From Dickeya fangzhongdai (GTDB lineage: Bacteria > Pseudomonadota > Gammaproteobacteria > Enterobacterales > Enterobacteriaceae), in contig NZ_CP025003.1 in assembly GCF_002812485.1 (NCBI RefSeq), positions 2,480,001 through 2,544,000 of the forward strand: DNA of 64,000 nucleotides. The letters run 5' to 3'. Each line of letters opens with the position of its first letter. The first letter of the stretch is position 1. The translations under genes and the position numbers were made by a program. Below the pieces are notes generated by a model. That model did no database searches. It was given only the letters and a program-made list of their open reading frames with translations, and was not told the DNA's origin. Of this stretch, positions 9,386-18,067 are shown piece after piece.

Positions 9386-9673
9386 TCAGCGAGATTTGCC
9401 GGTCGGCGCCATAGGTTGGGCCAGAACATCGGTGTCATCCGACAGGCGAATATAGACGATTTTTTGCGTATCCTGTTCGCAATGGCCAACAACCTGTCCG
9501 CCGTGCTGACTGACCTGATCATTAGGCACAATATCCAGTTCGAAACCCGATTCAGGGACACCGTTCGCGATAATCTTGCGGGCGATATCGTCACGAACGC
9601 GTTCGCAGGACGCTTGCGCCATTAGCGGTGTAAGCAGCAGTAACAACGTACCGGCCAGCATTGCTTTCTTCAT
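9386..9673 (-). CDS. ynfD: Small periplasmic protein, DUF1161 (YnfD-like)
   Basis: A 95-residue exported protein with signal peptide (MKKAMLAGTLLLLLTPLMAQA, cleavage after QA) followed by SCERVRDDIARKIIANGVPES and IVPNDQV..QVVGHC, which match the DUF1161 family (E. coli YnfD). Two or three cysteines suggest disulfide bonding in the periplasm. The ATG at 9673 has AGGAGG five bases upstream; a further upstream frame start would add seven residues ahead of the ribosome site. Function unknown. It is separated from the next minus-strand gene by 77 bases. Confidence 0.85.
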   Translation of the reverse strand: MKKAMLAGTLLLLLTPLMAQASCERVRDDIARKIIANGVPESGFELDIVPNDQVSQHGGQVVGHCEQDTQKIVYIRLSDDTDVLAQPMAPTGKSR

Positions 9674-9750
9674 CACATCCTCCTGTCGAGTCAATGGATT
9701 GCTAAGCCCAGCGATGAGCCGATAAATCCGCTGGCAGTATAGGTGAAAAA

Positions 9751-10107
9751 TCAGGGTGTTACCGGGCGGCCAGAGCGACGGTCAAGGCAACGTAATGAAT
9801 TGGGTTCCCAGTAAGCATTGAAGTTGGAACTGGCTTTGCATTTCTCTTCAAGCGCTTCGGCCATATCGGCCTTGTCGAAATCTCTGTCCGCCTTGTCGAC
9901 CCGTTTTTCGAGATGCTTGTTGACTTTATTACGCAAGGTGCGCGTTTCGTTCCAATCCTCGCTGCTCTGACGCGCCGCCTCTTTGGATAACGCACTGTTG
10001 CCGTTATCAATAATGATATGTTGCGCTGCCTGTGCAGACTGCAAGAGACTCAGACTCAACAGCGATGAAGTAAGAAGAAGGAGTAGATTACGTGTTTTTT
10101 TCTGCAT
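9751..10107 (-). CDS. ynfB: Periplasmic protein, DUF1283 / YnfB family
   Basis: A 118-residue exported protein. The signal peptide covers about residues 1-27 (hydrophobic [15 protein letters not shown], then QSAQA/A). The mature part is highly charged and ends with [24 protein letters not shown], which is the conserved tail of E. coli YnfB (UPF0482). Function is unknown. The start is preceded by GGGTGA. In E. coli ynfB also lies in this neighbourhood, close to ynfD. Confidence 0.85.
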   Translation of the reverse strand: MQKKTRNLLLLLTSSLLSLSLLQSAQAAQHIIIDNGNSALSKEAARQSSEDWNETRTLRNKVNKHLEKRVDKADRDFDKADMAEALEEKCKASSNFNAYWEPNSLRCLDRRSGRPVTP

Positions 10108-10378
10108 GTTTCACCCAGACAGGAATTTCTGTAAATACGATCGTTGTCATAACCAAGAATCATTACGGTGACTATAGCATCCGCCGCCATAGCCAAACTA
10201 TAACCAACCCGAAATATTCAGGAAAACGCCTTAACGCCCTCAGGGTAGCAGCGAGGCCATAATCCTGAACATTGGCACGTGCTCAACAGCAAAGATAGAT
10301 CCCTGAATCGCCCCGCGCTGTTGGCGTACGCGTGGCAAGCGGTAACCGCTACCGCGCCGAAAAGCCAGAACGGGGGAT

Positions 10379-11128
10379 TTACTCGTCGCGATTAACCTTA
10401 AGACCGCCGTAGGTTTGGCTCACCGGCATCATTTCCAGCGTGTTGATGTTGACGTGCGCCGGCAGTGTCGCTACCCAGAATACCGCTTCCGTCACATCTT
10501 CCGGCGTCAGCGGGTTGGATTTATCATAAGTCTGGCTGACCTTGGCCTCATCCCCTTTGAAACGCACGGCAGAGAACTCGGTTCCGCCCACCAGACCCGG
10601 CTCAATATTGGTTACCCGCACCCGGGTGCCGGACAGGTCGGCGCGCAACCCCAGGCTGAACTGGCGTACGAACGCCTTGCTGGCACCGTAGACGTTCCCG
10701 CCCAGATAAGGCCAGTTGCCTGCAGTAGAGCCGATATTAATGACATGGCCGGCATTGCGTTTCACCATTTCCGGCAACAACGCATGGGTCATGAACACCA
10801 GCCCCTTATTGTTGGTATCGATCATGGTTTCCCAGTCGCTGACGTTGGCTTTGTGAGCCGGCTCCAGCCCTAATGCCAAACCGGCATTGTTGACCAGCAC
10901 ATCAATATTGCGCCATTCAGCAGGCAGAGAGGCGATGGCCTGCTCGATAGCCTGTCGATCGCGAACATCGAGACGCAGCGTGAGAAGCGCCGCGCCAAAC
11001 TCGGCTTTCAGCGCATCAAGACGATCCTGACGGCGGCCCGTGGCGATAACCTGATGACCTTCCTTGATAAACCGCCGGGTAATCGCTTCACCAAATCCCG
11101 CCGTTGCACCGGTAACAAAAATAATCAT
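10379..11128 (-). CDS. ydfG: NADP-dependent 3-hydroxy acid dehydrogenase YdfG (SDR)
   Basis: A classical short-chain dehydrogenase, 249 residues with the chosen start. YdfG oxidises serine, L-allo-threonine and 3-hydroxypropionate-type 3-hydroxy acids and reduces malonic semialdehyde. Visible motifs are the nucleotide loop TGATAGFGEAI (residues 6-16), NNAG (about 83), the catalytic Ser in IGSTAG and the YGASK pair (Tyr and Lys, about 149-153), plus the family-typical EPAHKANVSDWETMIDTN. ATG at 11128 is chosen because AGAGGA lies eight bases upstream and MIIFVTGATAGFGE matches E. coli; six extra residues upstream are unlikely. Confidence 0.95.
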   Translation of the reverse strand: MIIFVTGATAGFGEAITRRFIKEGHQVIATGRRQDRLDALKAEFGAALLTLRLDVRDRQAIEQAIASLPAEWRNIDVLVNNAGLALGLEPAHKANVSDWETMIDTNNKGLVFMTHALLPEMVKRNAGHVINIGSTAGNWPYLGGNVYGASKAFVRQFSLGLRADLSGTRVRVTNIEPGLVGGTEFSAVRFKGDEAKVSQTYDKSNPLTPEDVTEAVFWVATLPAHVNINTLEMMPVSQTYGGLKVNRDE

Positions 11129-11446
11129 GCATTTTTCCTCTTTCATTCCTGACTGCAGTGATCACTGACTCTGTGATGCGTTGTCGCAAAGAGCCAGCCT
11201 CATCGTCCGCTGTGACACCATCATAACAATGAGCATACCTTAACCCTGAAGCTATCTCTATGTCAGTATTGATCTTTTCGGGAAGCCTCGCAGGCAGGAT
11301 TCACACTTGCAGTATGTTGCAAACATAACCTCGGGCAGGATTCCAGCTTAGCTAAAACAGGTTTGTCACACGCGGTTTTTTCACACTATATTGCTTTGTC
11401 GAGGCAATTATTGGTTTGGGTATTGATAACACGGGTAGGAACACAC
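11129..11446. other. Intergenic region between ydfG and methyltransferase
   Basis: About 318 bases with no convincing gene. It must hold the divergent promoters of ydfG (minus) and the methyltransferase (plus). A Ter-like fragment AGTATGTTG at 11311 was judged too degenerate to be functional. Confidence 0.5.
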
Positions 11447-12217
11447 ATGGAAAGCAGTAAAAGTCACCAGCAGTCCGTCGAACAACAATTTGGCGAGCAG
11501 GCCAGCGCCTATCTGAACAGTGCCGTTCATGCTCAGGGAGAAGATTTGGCCGAATTGGCTCGCCGTCTGCAGGGTAAAAACCATGCCAGCGTGCTGGACT
11601 TGGGCTGCGGCGCCGGTCATGTCAGTTTTACCGTTGCCAGCCTGGTCGGCAACGTGGTGGCATGCGATTTATCGCCGCGCATGCTGGATGTCGTAGCCAG
11701 CGCCGCACAGGAAAAAGGCCTGACCAATATCAGGACTCAACAGGCGGTGGCGGAATCATTGCCGTTTGCCGACGGCAGCTTTGACGTGGTGATCAGCCGT
11801 TATTCGGCCCATCACTGGCAGGATGTCGGTCAAGCCTTGCGGGAAGTAAGAAGGGTGCTGAAACCGGGAGGCGAAGCCATCCTCATGGATGTGGTTTCAC
11901 CAGGACACCCGGTGCTGGATGTGTATTTACAAACCGTAGAAATGCTGCGCGACACCTCTCACGTGCGCGATTACACGCCGGGTGAATGGCTGACGATGCT
12001 GAGTGAAGCCGGGCTGACAGTACGTTCGCTGCAAACTTCACGCCTGCATCTGGAATTCCAGAGCTGGGTGACGCGCATGCGAACCCCTGAACATTTTGTC
12101 ACCGCCATTCGTGCTCTGCAGCAACAGATGTCAGCTGAGGTCACACACCATTACGACATTCGACAGGATGGCTCTTTCACCACCGATATTGCGTTTATCG
12201 TCGTCAGCCAGGGCTAA
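11447..12217 (+). CDS. Class I SAM-dependent methyltransferase (UbiE/YafE-like)
   Basis: A 256-residue cytoplasmic methyltransferase of the Methyltransf_11 type. Motif I is VLDLGCGAGHVSF (about residues 47-59), the acidic residue binding the ribose is in ACDLSPRML, and VISRYSAHHWQDVGQALREVRRVLKPGG is the post-motif region, close to E. coli YafE. The substrate is unknown. ATG at 11447 has AGGA seven bases upstream and begins the conserved N-terminus; an upstream in-frame extension of 28 residues looks non-native. It converges on gpgS, with a strong hairpin between the two genes. Confidence 0.85.
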   Translation: MESSKSHQQSVEQQFGEQASAYLNSAVHAQGEDLAELARRLQGKNHASVLDLGCGAGHVSFTVASLVGNVVACDLSPRMLDVVASAAQEKGLTNIRTQQAVAESLPFADGSFDVVISRYSAHHWQDVGQALREVRRVLKPGGEAILMDVVSPGHPVLDVYLQTVEMLRDTSHVRDYTPGEWLTMLSEAGLTVRSLQTSRLHLEFQSWVTRMRTPEHFVTAIRALQQQMSAEVTHHYDIRQDGSFTTDIAFIVVSQG

Positions 12218-12219
12218 GG

Positions 12220-12243
12220 GTATCGCCCCGTTGGGGGCGATAC
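12220..12243. terminator. Bidirectional hairpin between convergent genes
   Basis: A perfect ten-base stem (GTATCGCCCC, loop GTTG, GGGGCGATAC) sits between the stop codons of the methyltransferase and gpgS. There is no clear T run on either strand, so termination strength is uncertain. Confidence 0.6.
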
Positions 12244-12249
12244 GACGAG

Positions 12250-13476
12250 TCATGCGCCGTGCATTTCCTGATTATCTGCTTCAACGGCGTCGTACAGCCG
12301 CTCCAGAATATCAGGGAATGCCGACTGAACCCGGTTCCAGCTGGGTACAAACGGTTTATCCCCCGGACTTTCGCTGTATGCCTGGCCGGATAGGGTAATG
12401 ACATCGGCAAACAGCTCCACTGCCGACTCCTCGGTATGCCGGTCAAAATGCAGGCCGTTCATGCGCGCATCGTGTTCAAACGAATCGATCATATCCAGCG
12501 CGGTGCGGTAGTAAGTGGCGCGCAGCACCCGGAATGAATCGGTCGTGATGTTGACGCCCTGAATCGCCAGTTTGCGGTACAGCGCTTTAGTGATGTCCAT
12601 TGCCATACGCTGCAACCCGGAGCTGGGGTCGTTTTCCGATATCGGCTGATGTTTGTGGTCATAGTTGTCGGCAATATCCACCTGGCAGATACGGCTGGTC
12701 GCCGTTCCCCGATGGATTTCCGACAACATGCCGATCTCCAGCCCCCAGTCGCTTGGGATGCGTAGATTACGCAGTACATGGCTGCGCATGGCGAACTCAC
12801 CGGATAACGGGTAGCGGAAACTGCGCATATATTCGAGGTAATCAGAATTACCGTAAACGCTTTGCAGTGATTTTAATAGCGGGAATACCAGTAGCCGCCC
12901 GACGCGCCCGTTTAATTTTCCTTCGGCTACCCGAGCGTAGTAGCCTTTACAAAAGTCGTAGTGAAAATAGGGATTGGCGATCGGATAGAGCAGGCGGGCC
13001 AGCATGGCGCGATCATAGGTGACAATGTCACAATCATGCAGCGCGATGCACGCAGTACGACGCGACGCCAGGGTATAACCGACGCAAAACCAGACATTAC
13101 GGCCTTTTCCCTGTTCCATCGGCGCCAGTTCCTTATCGGCCAGCTCCTGGCTGAGCCGGGTCAGACGGGGGCCGTCATTCCACAAAATGCGGTGCCGCTG
13201 TGGGAGTCGGGAAAAGAATTGCCGGGCAAACAGAAACTGATCGCGGTCCGCCCGATCAAGCCCGATAACAATTTCAGACAGATAGGGTACCTGAGCCAGC
13301 ATATCGACAATCTTGTCCAGCGCCGGACCTTCCAGTTCTGAAAACAGGGAAGGGAGGATCAGCCCCATGCTGCTTTGACCAGAAAACACCTGCAGCTCGT
13401 ATTCCAGTTCCTCTACGCTGCGTCGGGTAAGGTTATGAAAATTGGTGATAATACCATCCTGATAAAACTCACTCAT
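12250..13476 (-). CDS. gpgS: Glucosyl-3-phosphoglycerate synthase (GT81)
   Basis: A 408-residue glycosyltransferase resembling glucosyl-3-phosphoglycerate synthases, which transfer glucose from a nucleotide sugar to 3-phosphoglycerate. The metal-binding DxD motif appears as HDCDIVTYD (about residue 137). The next gene in the operon is the matching HAD phosphatase, which gives glucosylglycerate; this solute was reported to accumulate in E. chrysanthemi under salt stress with nitrogen limitation. ATG at 13476 is preceded by GGGAGGAG with eight-base spacing; the in-frame ATG at 13497 lacks this. It lies 17 bases after gpgP, so the pair is one operon transcribed gpgP then gpgS. Confidence 0.85.
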   Translation of the reverse strand: MSEFYQDGIITNFHNLTRRSVEELEYELQVFSGQSSMGLILPSLFSELEGPALDKIVDMLAQVPYLSEIVIGLDRADRDQFLFARQFFSRLPQRHRILWNDGPRLTRLSQELADKELAPMEQGKGRNVWFCVGYTLASRRTACIALHDCDIVTYDRAMLARLLYPIANPYFHYDFCKGYYARVAEGKLNGRVGRLLVFPLLKSLQSVYGNSDYLEYMRSFRYPLSGEFAMRSHVLRNLRIPSDWGLEIGMLSEIHRGTATSRICQVDIADNYDHKHQPISENDPSSGLQRMAMDITKALYRKLAIQGVNITTDSFRVLRATYYRTALDMIDSFEHDARMNGLHFDRHTEESAVELFADVITLSGQAYSESPGDKPFVPSWNRVQSAFPDILERLYDAVEADNQEMHGA

Positions 13477-13493
13477 GTTGTGCTCCTCCCTAA

Positions 13494-14327
13494 TCAATCA
13501 AGCAGTTCAGCCCCATAACGGCTGATAAAATAGGTTAATCCTTCACTCCAGCCAGCCGGCCCGACTGCCTGTGTGCGATAGGATTGACCACAAAAATTGG
13601 GTGACAACGTCACCTTTTCGCTAGCGCGCCCTTTAATGATGACGGCATAATCGGTTGCCTCCAGCAGCGAAATATCATTCGGTCCGTCACCTAAACCGAG
13701 GGTGACCAACGACGAATGGGCTGTCGATTCAATATGTTGCCTCAGCCAGTTCACTGCTACGCCTTTACCGATGCCTTCATGCATCACGTGAAAAAAACGG
13801 CCGCCTTCGGTCAGCGACAAGTGTTTTTGAGCCAGACACGCCCTAAACATTTCCAGTGATACCTCATCCCCTTGCCACAGCACGGGTTCTGAGGCGGTGC
13901 GTTGGCGAGCCAGAGCAGCTTGCGACAGCGTTAGGCCGGTGACAGCCGCCACAGTGGCATCGTCCATGTCGCTAAAACCTCGGAACAGAAAACCATACTG
14001 CGCGCGTAAAGCCTGTAACTGTCGGCAAATATCGGGATAAGTACGTGAAGTGGGCGGTCGTGATGTCTGCAACCGTGTTTGCCAGGATGCCGGCAGCAGG
14101 ATATGCGCGCCGTTTTCCGCGATGGCCGGCATGTCGTGCAATTCCAGTTCCTGCTGAATCGACATAATTTCTGCCGCGGTTTTACTGGTCGTGATAACCA
14201 CCGGCACACGGTGGGACCGCAGTTGCCTCAGCCACGGGAGAGCCTCATCCCAACGATAGGTGTCATGGTCCAGTAGCGACCCATCAAGATCGGTAAAAAT
14301 AACCCAGTTTTTAGTCAATTCAGGCAT
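13494..14327 (-). CDS. gpgP: Glucosyl/mannosyl-3-phosphoglycerate phosphatase (HAD)
   Basis: A 277-residue HAD-superfamily phosphatase of the MPGP/YedP type. Motif I is FTDLDGSLLD (residues 11-20) with the two catalytic aspartates, motif II is TTSK near 47, and motif IV is GDGPNDISLLEA (about 216). Together with gpgS it should dephosphorylate glucosyl-3-phosphoglycerate to the compatible solute glucosylglycerate. AGGAG precedes the ATG at 14327. A mannosyl-3-phosphoglycerate phosphatase activity cannot be excluded from sequence; the GpgS partner is what favours the glucosyl form. Confidence 0.85.
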   Translation of the reverse strand: MPELTKNWVIFTDLDGSLLDHDTYRWDEALPWLRQLRSHRVPVVITTSKTAAEIMSIQQELELHDMPAIAENGAHILLPASWQTRLQTSRPPTSRTYPDICRQLQALRAQYGFLFRGFSDMDDATVAAVTGLTLSQAALARQRTASEPVLWQGDEVSLEMFRACLAQKHLSLTEGGRFFHVMHEGIGKGVAVNWLRQHIESTAHSSLVTLGLGDGPNDISLLEATDYAVIIKGRASEKVTLSPNFCGQSYRTQAVGPAGWSEGLTYFISRYGAELLD

Positions 14328-14587
14328 TTCGTCTCCTATAGGCGCTCGACAGGTATTGATTTATCCAGAGTACGGCACAAGACAAACTGACATGCGGATC
14401 GGGCGGGAAACGCTATTAGACTGATTATTTTGATGAAAATGATTTGAGTGCTCTATTAAGCCTATGCACAGATCACCGTTTTCGCAAATTCAGCGCCCAA
14501 ATGACCGCTGAAGCAAACTGCTGGCGAAAAATCAGGGCTGAGCATAAGGTAAAAGCTATTGATGATCTCAATCGAAAGAGAATGTTC

Positions 14588-15040
14588 ATGACGACCAGGA
14601 TGCAAGATCTGCGGCTGTCCACAGCCAGTAAAGCCGATTACCGATGGATAGAAGAGTTAAGCAGAGCAAATATGATGGATTACTATCGGCGTTATGGCCT
14701 GATCTGGAATGGAGAACGTTACAGTACCTTACTGCATTCACTCGATGTATTGGTTATCTGTTCTCACCAGCAGAGCGCCGGGTTTGTCAGCCAGCAGATT
14801 AATAGCCAGGATTCATTTTGCCTGATAAACGATTTGCAGCTTTACCCACAATGGCAAAAGAAAGGCATTGGGACATGGGTATTAGAACAAATCGAAGGGC
14901 AAGCACAGCAACAGGGGCTAAAAAGCCTTCGCATTTGTGTCTTTCGGGATAATCCGGCCAAAGTCCTTTATCAGCGTCATGGGTTCAGGCCAGTCAGTGA
15001 ATCGACGGAGATCCTCAGGCTGGAAAAAGCATTAAGGTGA
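14588..15040 (+). CDS. GNAT family N-acetyltransferase
   Basis: About 150 residues with a GNAT fold. The acetyl-CoA binding loop is LYPQWQKKGIGTWVLEQI (Q/RxxGxG/A motif within QKKGIG) in the second half, followed by RICVFRDNPAKVLYQRHGF, the usual beta-5/alpha-4 segment. The substrate is unknown. ATG at 14588 or 14582 are both possible after the purine-rich AAAGAGA; an open frame extends upstream to a TTG at 14444 but that part has no GNAT features. Base composition is more AT-rich than the preceding core genes, consistent with the accessory stretch around dif. Confidence 0.75.
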   Translation: MTTRMQDLRLSTASKADYRWIEELSRANMMDYYRRYGLIWNGERYSTLLHSLDVLVICSHQQSAGFVSQQINSQDSFCLINDLQLYPQWQKKGIGTWVLEQIEGQAQQQGLKSLRICVFRDNPAKVLYQRHGFRPVSESTEILRLEKALR

Positions 15041-15668
15041 CAAGGAAGCCGCATCCGGAAGAAAAACCATCGAAGTACGAAAGTTAATGTCAGGCCGCTG
15101 CAGGCAGGTCAGTACGTCAGAGCTACGCGAAAGATTTATTATATTGAATGGGATTGACGATGATTGACCAGCCAGGAACGCCAGAACCCGCCGGATCTCA
15201 CCTTGGTTCGCATAATGTATATTATGTTAAATTGTATTTAGCAGGAAACTAGCTCATTCAAGTCACAATCAATCATACACTTACCCTTTCCACGCCGTTG
15301 CGTTGTAGCCGAAGTCAAGGCTCACACCGTTGACATTAACCCAGCCCGATCGGATAGATGCTTAAGAACCATTAGTTCACTACTTTGACTACTGTCATCC
15401 TCCCTTCCAACAGAATATCTCTTTCCGGATTGTGATGAGTCATCCCGTTCCAGTATTTCTGTGTGGCCACACGGATTCAGCGCTCAGGTGCCATCCATCA
15501 GTCCTCCACTGTCACTTTTACAGTTGCATGTACCTTAGGGGCGCAAAATGATGCATTCCAGCACGTGGTTGTCCTTTGCAGGTAACACTTTGCCTTATCG
15601 GCTCCTCGCCGCCGCCTGATTGCATCCCTGACACTGCTGCGATCCGGTTCGCGGTGAAGCGCCGAAAA
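15041..15668. other. Non-coding region around dif
   Basis: About 630 bases in which no gene is supported on either strand. Its identifiable element is dif at 15205-15232. Confidence 0.6.
15205..15232 (+). other. dif: Chromosome dimer resolution site dif
   Basis: The 28-base site has an 11-base left arm GGTTCGCATAA, the six-base centre TGTATA and an 11-base right arm TTATGTTAAAT. It differs from E. coli dif (left arm GGTGCGCATAA) at one position only. XerC and XerD recombine this site under FtsK control to resolve chromosome dimers. It lies about 10.7 kb from the tus-side Ter and 14 kb from the other Ter. Confidence 0.97.
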
Positions 15669-16673
15669 TCACACAATTCGTCTTAAGTAAGGGACTTTTT
15701 TTATAAAAAAAACCGAAACCACGCAACATGCGAAAACAATCATGGACATCAACGGTATGGAGACGATGGAATAATCGATCCATCGTCTTGCGGCCAGATA
15801 ATAAAAAACCTCAATAAAAACAGGATGAATTAGATAAATACCCAGACTAACATCAGATAAAAACCTCAATTTATTGCTATGAGACTTACGCAGGCGGGTA
15901 AATTTCAAAATCCACATAACAGAAATAGACATAGCTATAACGTTAAAACTTAAATAGCTATAAAAATAAAGACCTATTTCTTTTCCTGAAAAAGACGATA
16001 GTAAATAGTAACCAATACAAGTTAAAGACAATGAAATTAAAAACAGAAAGATATAAAATGAAAGATGTTTGCTGGTATGTTTTTTTGCGATCAGATGACC
16101 ACAGATGTAATATGGAACATAATAAATGAATTCACCAACAAACAAGAAATCACTATTCCCGATTAAAAAGTTATACATGTCACTTAGAGAGCAAAAAACA
16201 AACATCAGGAAAACGAAAAACAACAGCCGTTCTTCACTCATATTAGCCACTAACACCCTAATCAGCGGAGTGAACATATAGAGCCCTATTATCATGTACA
16301 AAAACCACATATGATAATAAGGCCTTCCATTCATGACGCTTTTTAGTATGTCGCCCTCCCCCTCACCATTTAATTTGGCTTTAAATAAACTCCATGAAAT
16401 AAAGAAAAAAGACCAAAATAATAATGGAACCAATATCTTACCTATCCTTTTTTTGTAAAAATCAGATAGATTTTCGATCCTTCCAGGAGAAAGCAGTAGC
16501 GCCCCGCTAATCATAATAAAAACAGGAACACACCAACGAACTGATGAATCATATAAATTACCCGCCCACCAGGAAAAAGTCCCAAGCTCGGCCTGGGTTA
16601 CCGTATAAGCAGAGATATGCAAAACAATAACAGCAAAAGTTGACACAATCCTCGCTATATAAAGCCATTCCAT
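15669..16673 (-). CDS. Acyltransferase family 3 membrane protein (OafA/WecH-like)
   Basis: A 334-residue integral membrane protein with about ten hydrophobic segments. The first helix carries RIVSTFAVIVLHISAY, with the His-containing end of helix 1 typical of acyltransferase-3 proteins, and the next conserved piece is WCVPVFIMISGALLL. These enzymes O-acetylate surface sugars such as LPS O-antigen or enterobacterial common antigen. The substrate cannot be told from sequence. The gene is clearly AT-richer than the core genes and stands alone beside dif, which suggests acquisition by transfer. ATG at 16673 begins the first helix. Confidence 0.85.
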   Translation of the reverse strand: MEWLYIARIVSTFAVIVLHISAYTVTQAELGTFSWWAGNLYDSSVRWCVPVFIMISGALLLSPGRIENLSDFYKKRIGKILVPLLFWSFFFISWSLFKAKLNGEGEGDILKSVMNGRPYYHMWFLYMIIGLYMFTPLIRVLVANMSEERLLFFVFLMFVFCSLSDMYNFLIGNSDFLFVGEFIYYVPYYICGHLIAKKHTSKHLSFYIFLFLISLSLTCIGYYLLSSFSGKEIGLYFYSYLSFNVIAMSISVMWILKFTRLRKSHSNKLRFLSDVSLGIYLIHPVFIEVFYYLAARRWIDYSIVSIPLMSMIVFACCVVSVFFIKKVPYLRRIV

Positions 16674-17074
16674 TTTATTATGTTCTCTTTGTTATACTTA
16701 TGATAAATAATCAATAATGCATTATATTTTATAGATAATAATTAGAACTTACCCTAACCAATAACTGTTGATTGGTGTGACCGGAACGTATCCCCGGATA
16801 GCGCATTTTTAACGGACAGGGGAATCGTCCGGATCAATAGCCAGGCGTAACGAACACCCCGAAATACGTAAAGATATCGAGGCTACCCAGATTAAAAAAT
16901 GGCAATTAAAATGATCCTAATGGGATAATGGCTCAATCATATCACAGTAAAAATAGCATTCCACGCATAAAACACGATTACTGGCATTATAAAAGGAATT
17001 TTTTCCTAATTGGTTTGTGAGCGTGGTGTCATCGTTCCACACCACCTTCCGGCTGACGACATGTCAGCACGGTC
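16674..17074. other. Intergenic region without gene
   Basis: About 400 AT-rich bases between the acyltransferase and the ClbS-like gene. No open frame with a credible start and no RNA gene was recognised; the promoter of the acyltransferase should lie at its left end. Confidence 0.5.
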
Positions 17075-17596
17075 TTACTTTAAGCGAATGTGATTATTTT
17101 TCGCCCACTGCCTTAATCTGCCATTAGCATTGGCATAAGGCGACGACGTGTTAAATGAGATCATGCGTCCCATTGTCCATTTGCCATACCATGACTTTCC
17201 ATACAGTTCTTCATTAGTGCGCTCATCAATAAGCTTCACTGTTTCATCTTTTGCCGACTGGAGATCGTTTATTAATGACGGGTAATTTAATTCTTTGTAA
17301 TCCATGTAAAATTTCTGTGCCAGTAGCCCAAGTTGATTCCACTTATAACCGGTTTCCGGGAAGTCGACAGGCTGACCTCTTGCATCATCGGTAATCCACT
17401 TTACCACCAGCGTGTTCCATCCCAGCAAATACGCAACAAGATCACACACGCTCATCTCCGTGCCTTTTGCATGACCATCCATCGATTTATCCGAAGTGAG
17501 TTCAGGCGGAATCGCGTTAAGGTAACCGATTAATTTATTGAAATTTTTATCAATAGCGGAGAGCAGCTCAGACTTTGTTTGTGGGACACCCATCAA
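17075..17596 (-). CDS. ClbS/DfsB family protein (DUF1706), colibactin-resistance-like
   Basis: A 173-residue protein that aligns along its whole length with ClbS, the colibactin self-resistance protein (about 170 residues), which opens the genotoxin's cyclopropane warhead. Shared blocks include GHAKGTEMSVCDLVAYLLGW, the GYKWNQLGLLAQKFYMDY segment, ELYGKSWYGKWTMGRMI and FNTSSPYANANGRL. It is predicted to be a cytoplasmic four-helix protein of the DinB-like fold. No colibactin (pks) genes occur in the window, so it could protect against toxins of other bacteria or act on an unrelated electrophile. The start may be the first or second ATG (MM at 17596/17593). It stands alone in the accessory stretch near dif. 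Confidence 0.85.
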   Translation of the reverse strand: MMGVPQTKSELLSAIDKNFNKLIGYLNAIPPELTSDKSMDGHAKGTEMSVCDLVAYLLGWNTLVVKWITDDARGQPVDFPETGYKWNQLGLLAQKFYMDYKELNYPSLINDLQSAKDETVKLIDERTNEELYGKSWYGKWTMGRMISFNTSSPYANANGRLRQWAKNNHIRLK

Positions 17597-18067
17597 GAAT
17601 TCCCTCTCAGGTTTAAAACAGATGATATGAAGGCAGTGTCTGGTGTTTGAAAAGCAATCAATTATGTACCACTCATCACAACAGGGGAAGACTCATGAGA
17701 AAACACGGGTTCAGAGCAGTGCCGGGTGCATGCGCAAGATGAGTACGGGCATTACTGGTGATGATGCCCTGATGCTAAGGCTCACCGGCCAGGCTGGCAT
17801 GAACACTCCCGACCGCTGTCACTAATTTCCAATCAGTTCTTGATTGAAGATGATGAGTATCATTGCATTACATCATGTGATTTCCCTACTTATTCCTCCT
17901 GACGTTATATTTAATCAACGCCATGACAAATAATTTTTCATGATGAATGGTTACTCTATTAATTAATTTTGAGACTTATCTCATTCACTGAAATATAAAT
18001 ATTTAACAATGTTAATGTGAAGCAGGACGTGCTTCTATTTTACATCAAATAATATATGGACGTGAAT
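17597..18067. other. Intergenic region upstream of the expansin gene
   Basis: About 470 bases without a supported gene. A 14-base palindrome TGAGACTTATCTCA at 17970-17983, about 85 bases before the expansin start, could be an operator. Confidence 0.4.

Noticed and set aside
11301..11330. Ter-like sequence AGTATGTTGCAAACATAA
   Set aside because: Only the first nine bases of the Ter core match; four or more core mismatches follow, including positions needed for Tus contact.
15595..15783. Minus-strand frame near dif
   Set aside because: Overlaps the end of the acyltransferase in another frame and has no features of a protein.
17643..17825. Plus-strand 60-codon frame between the ClbS-like and expansin genes
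   Set aside because: No ribosome site, no similarity to a known family, and composition unlike a protein; could be a decayed remnant but nothing supports it.
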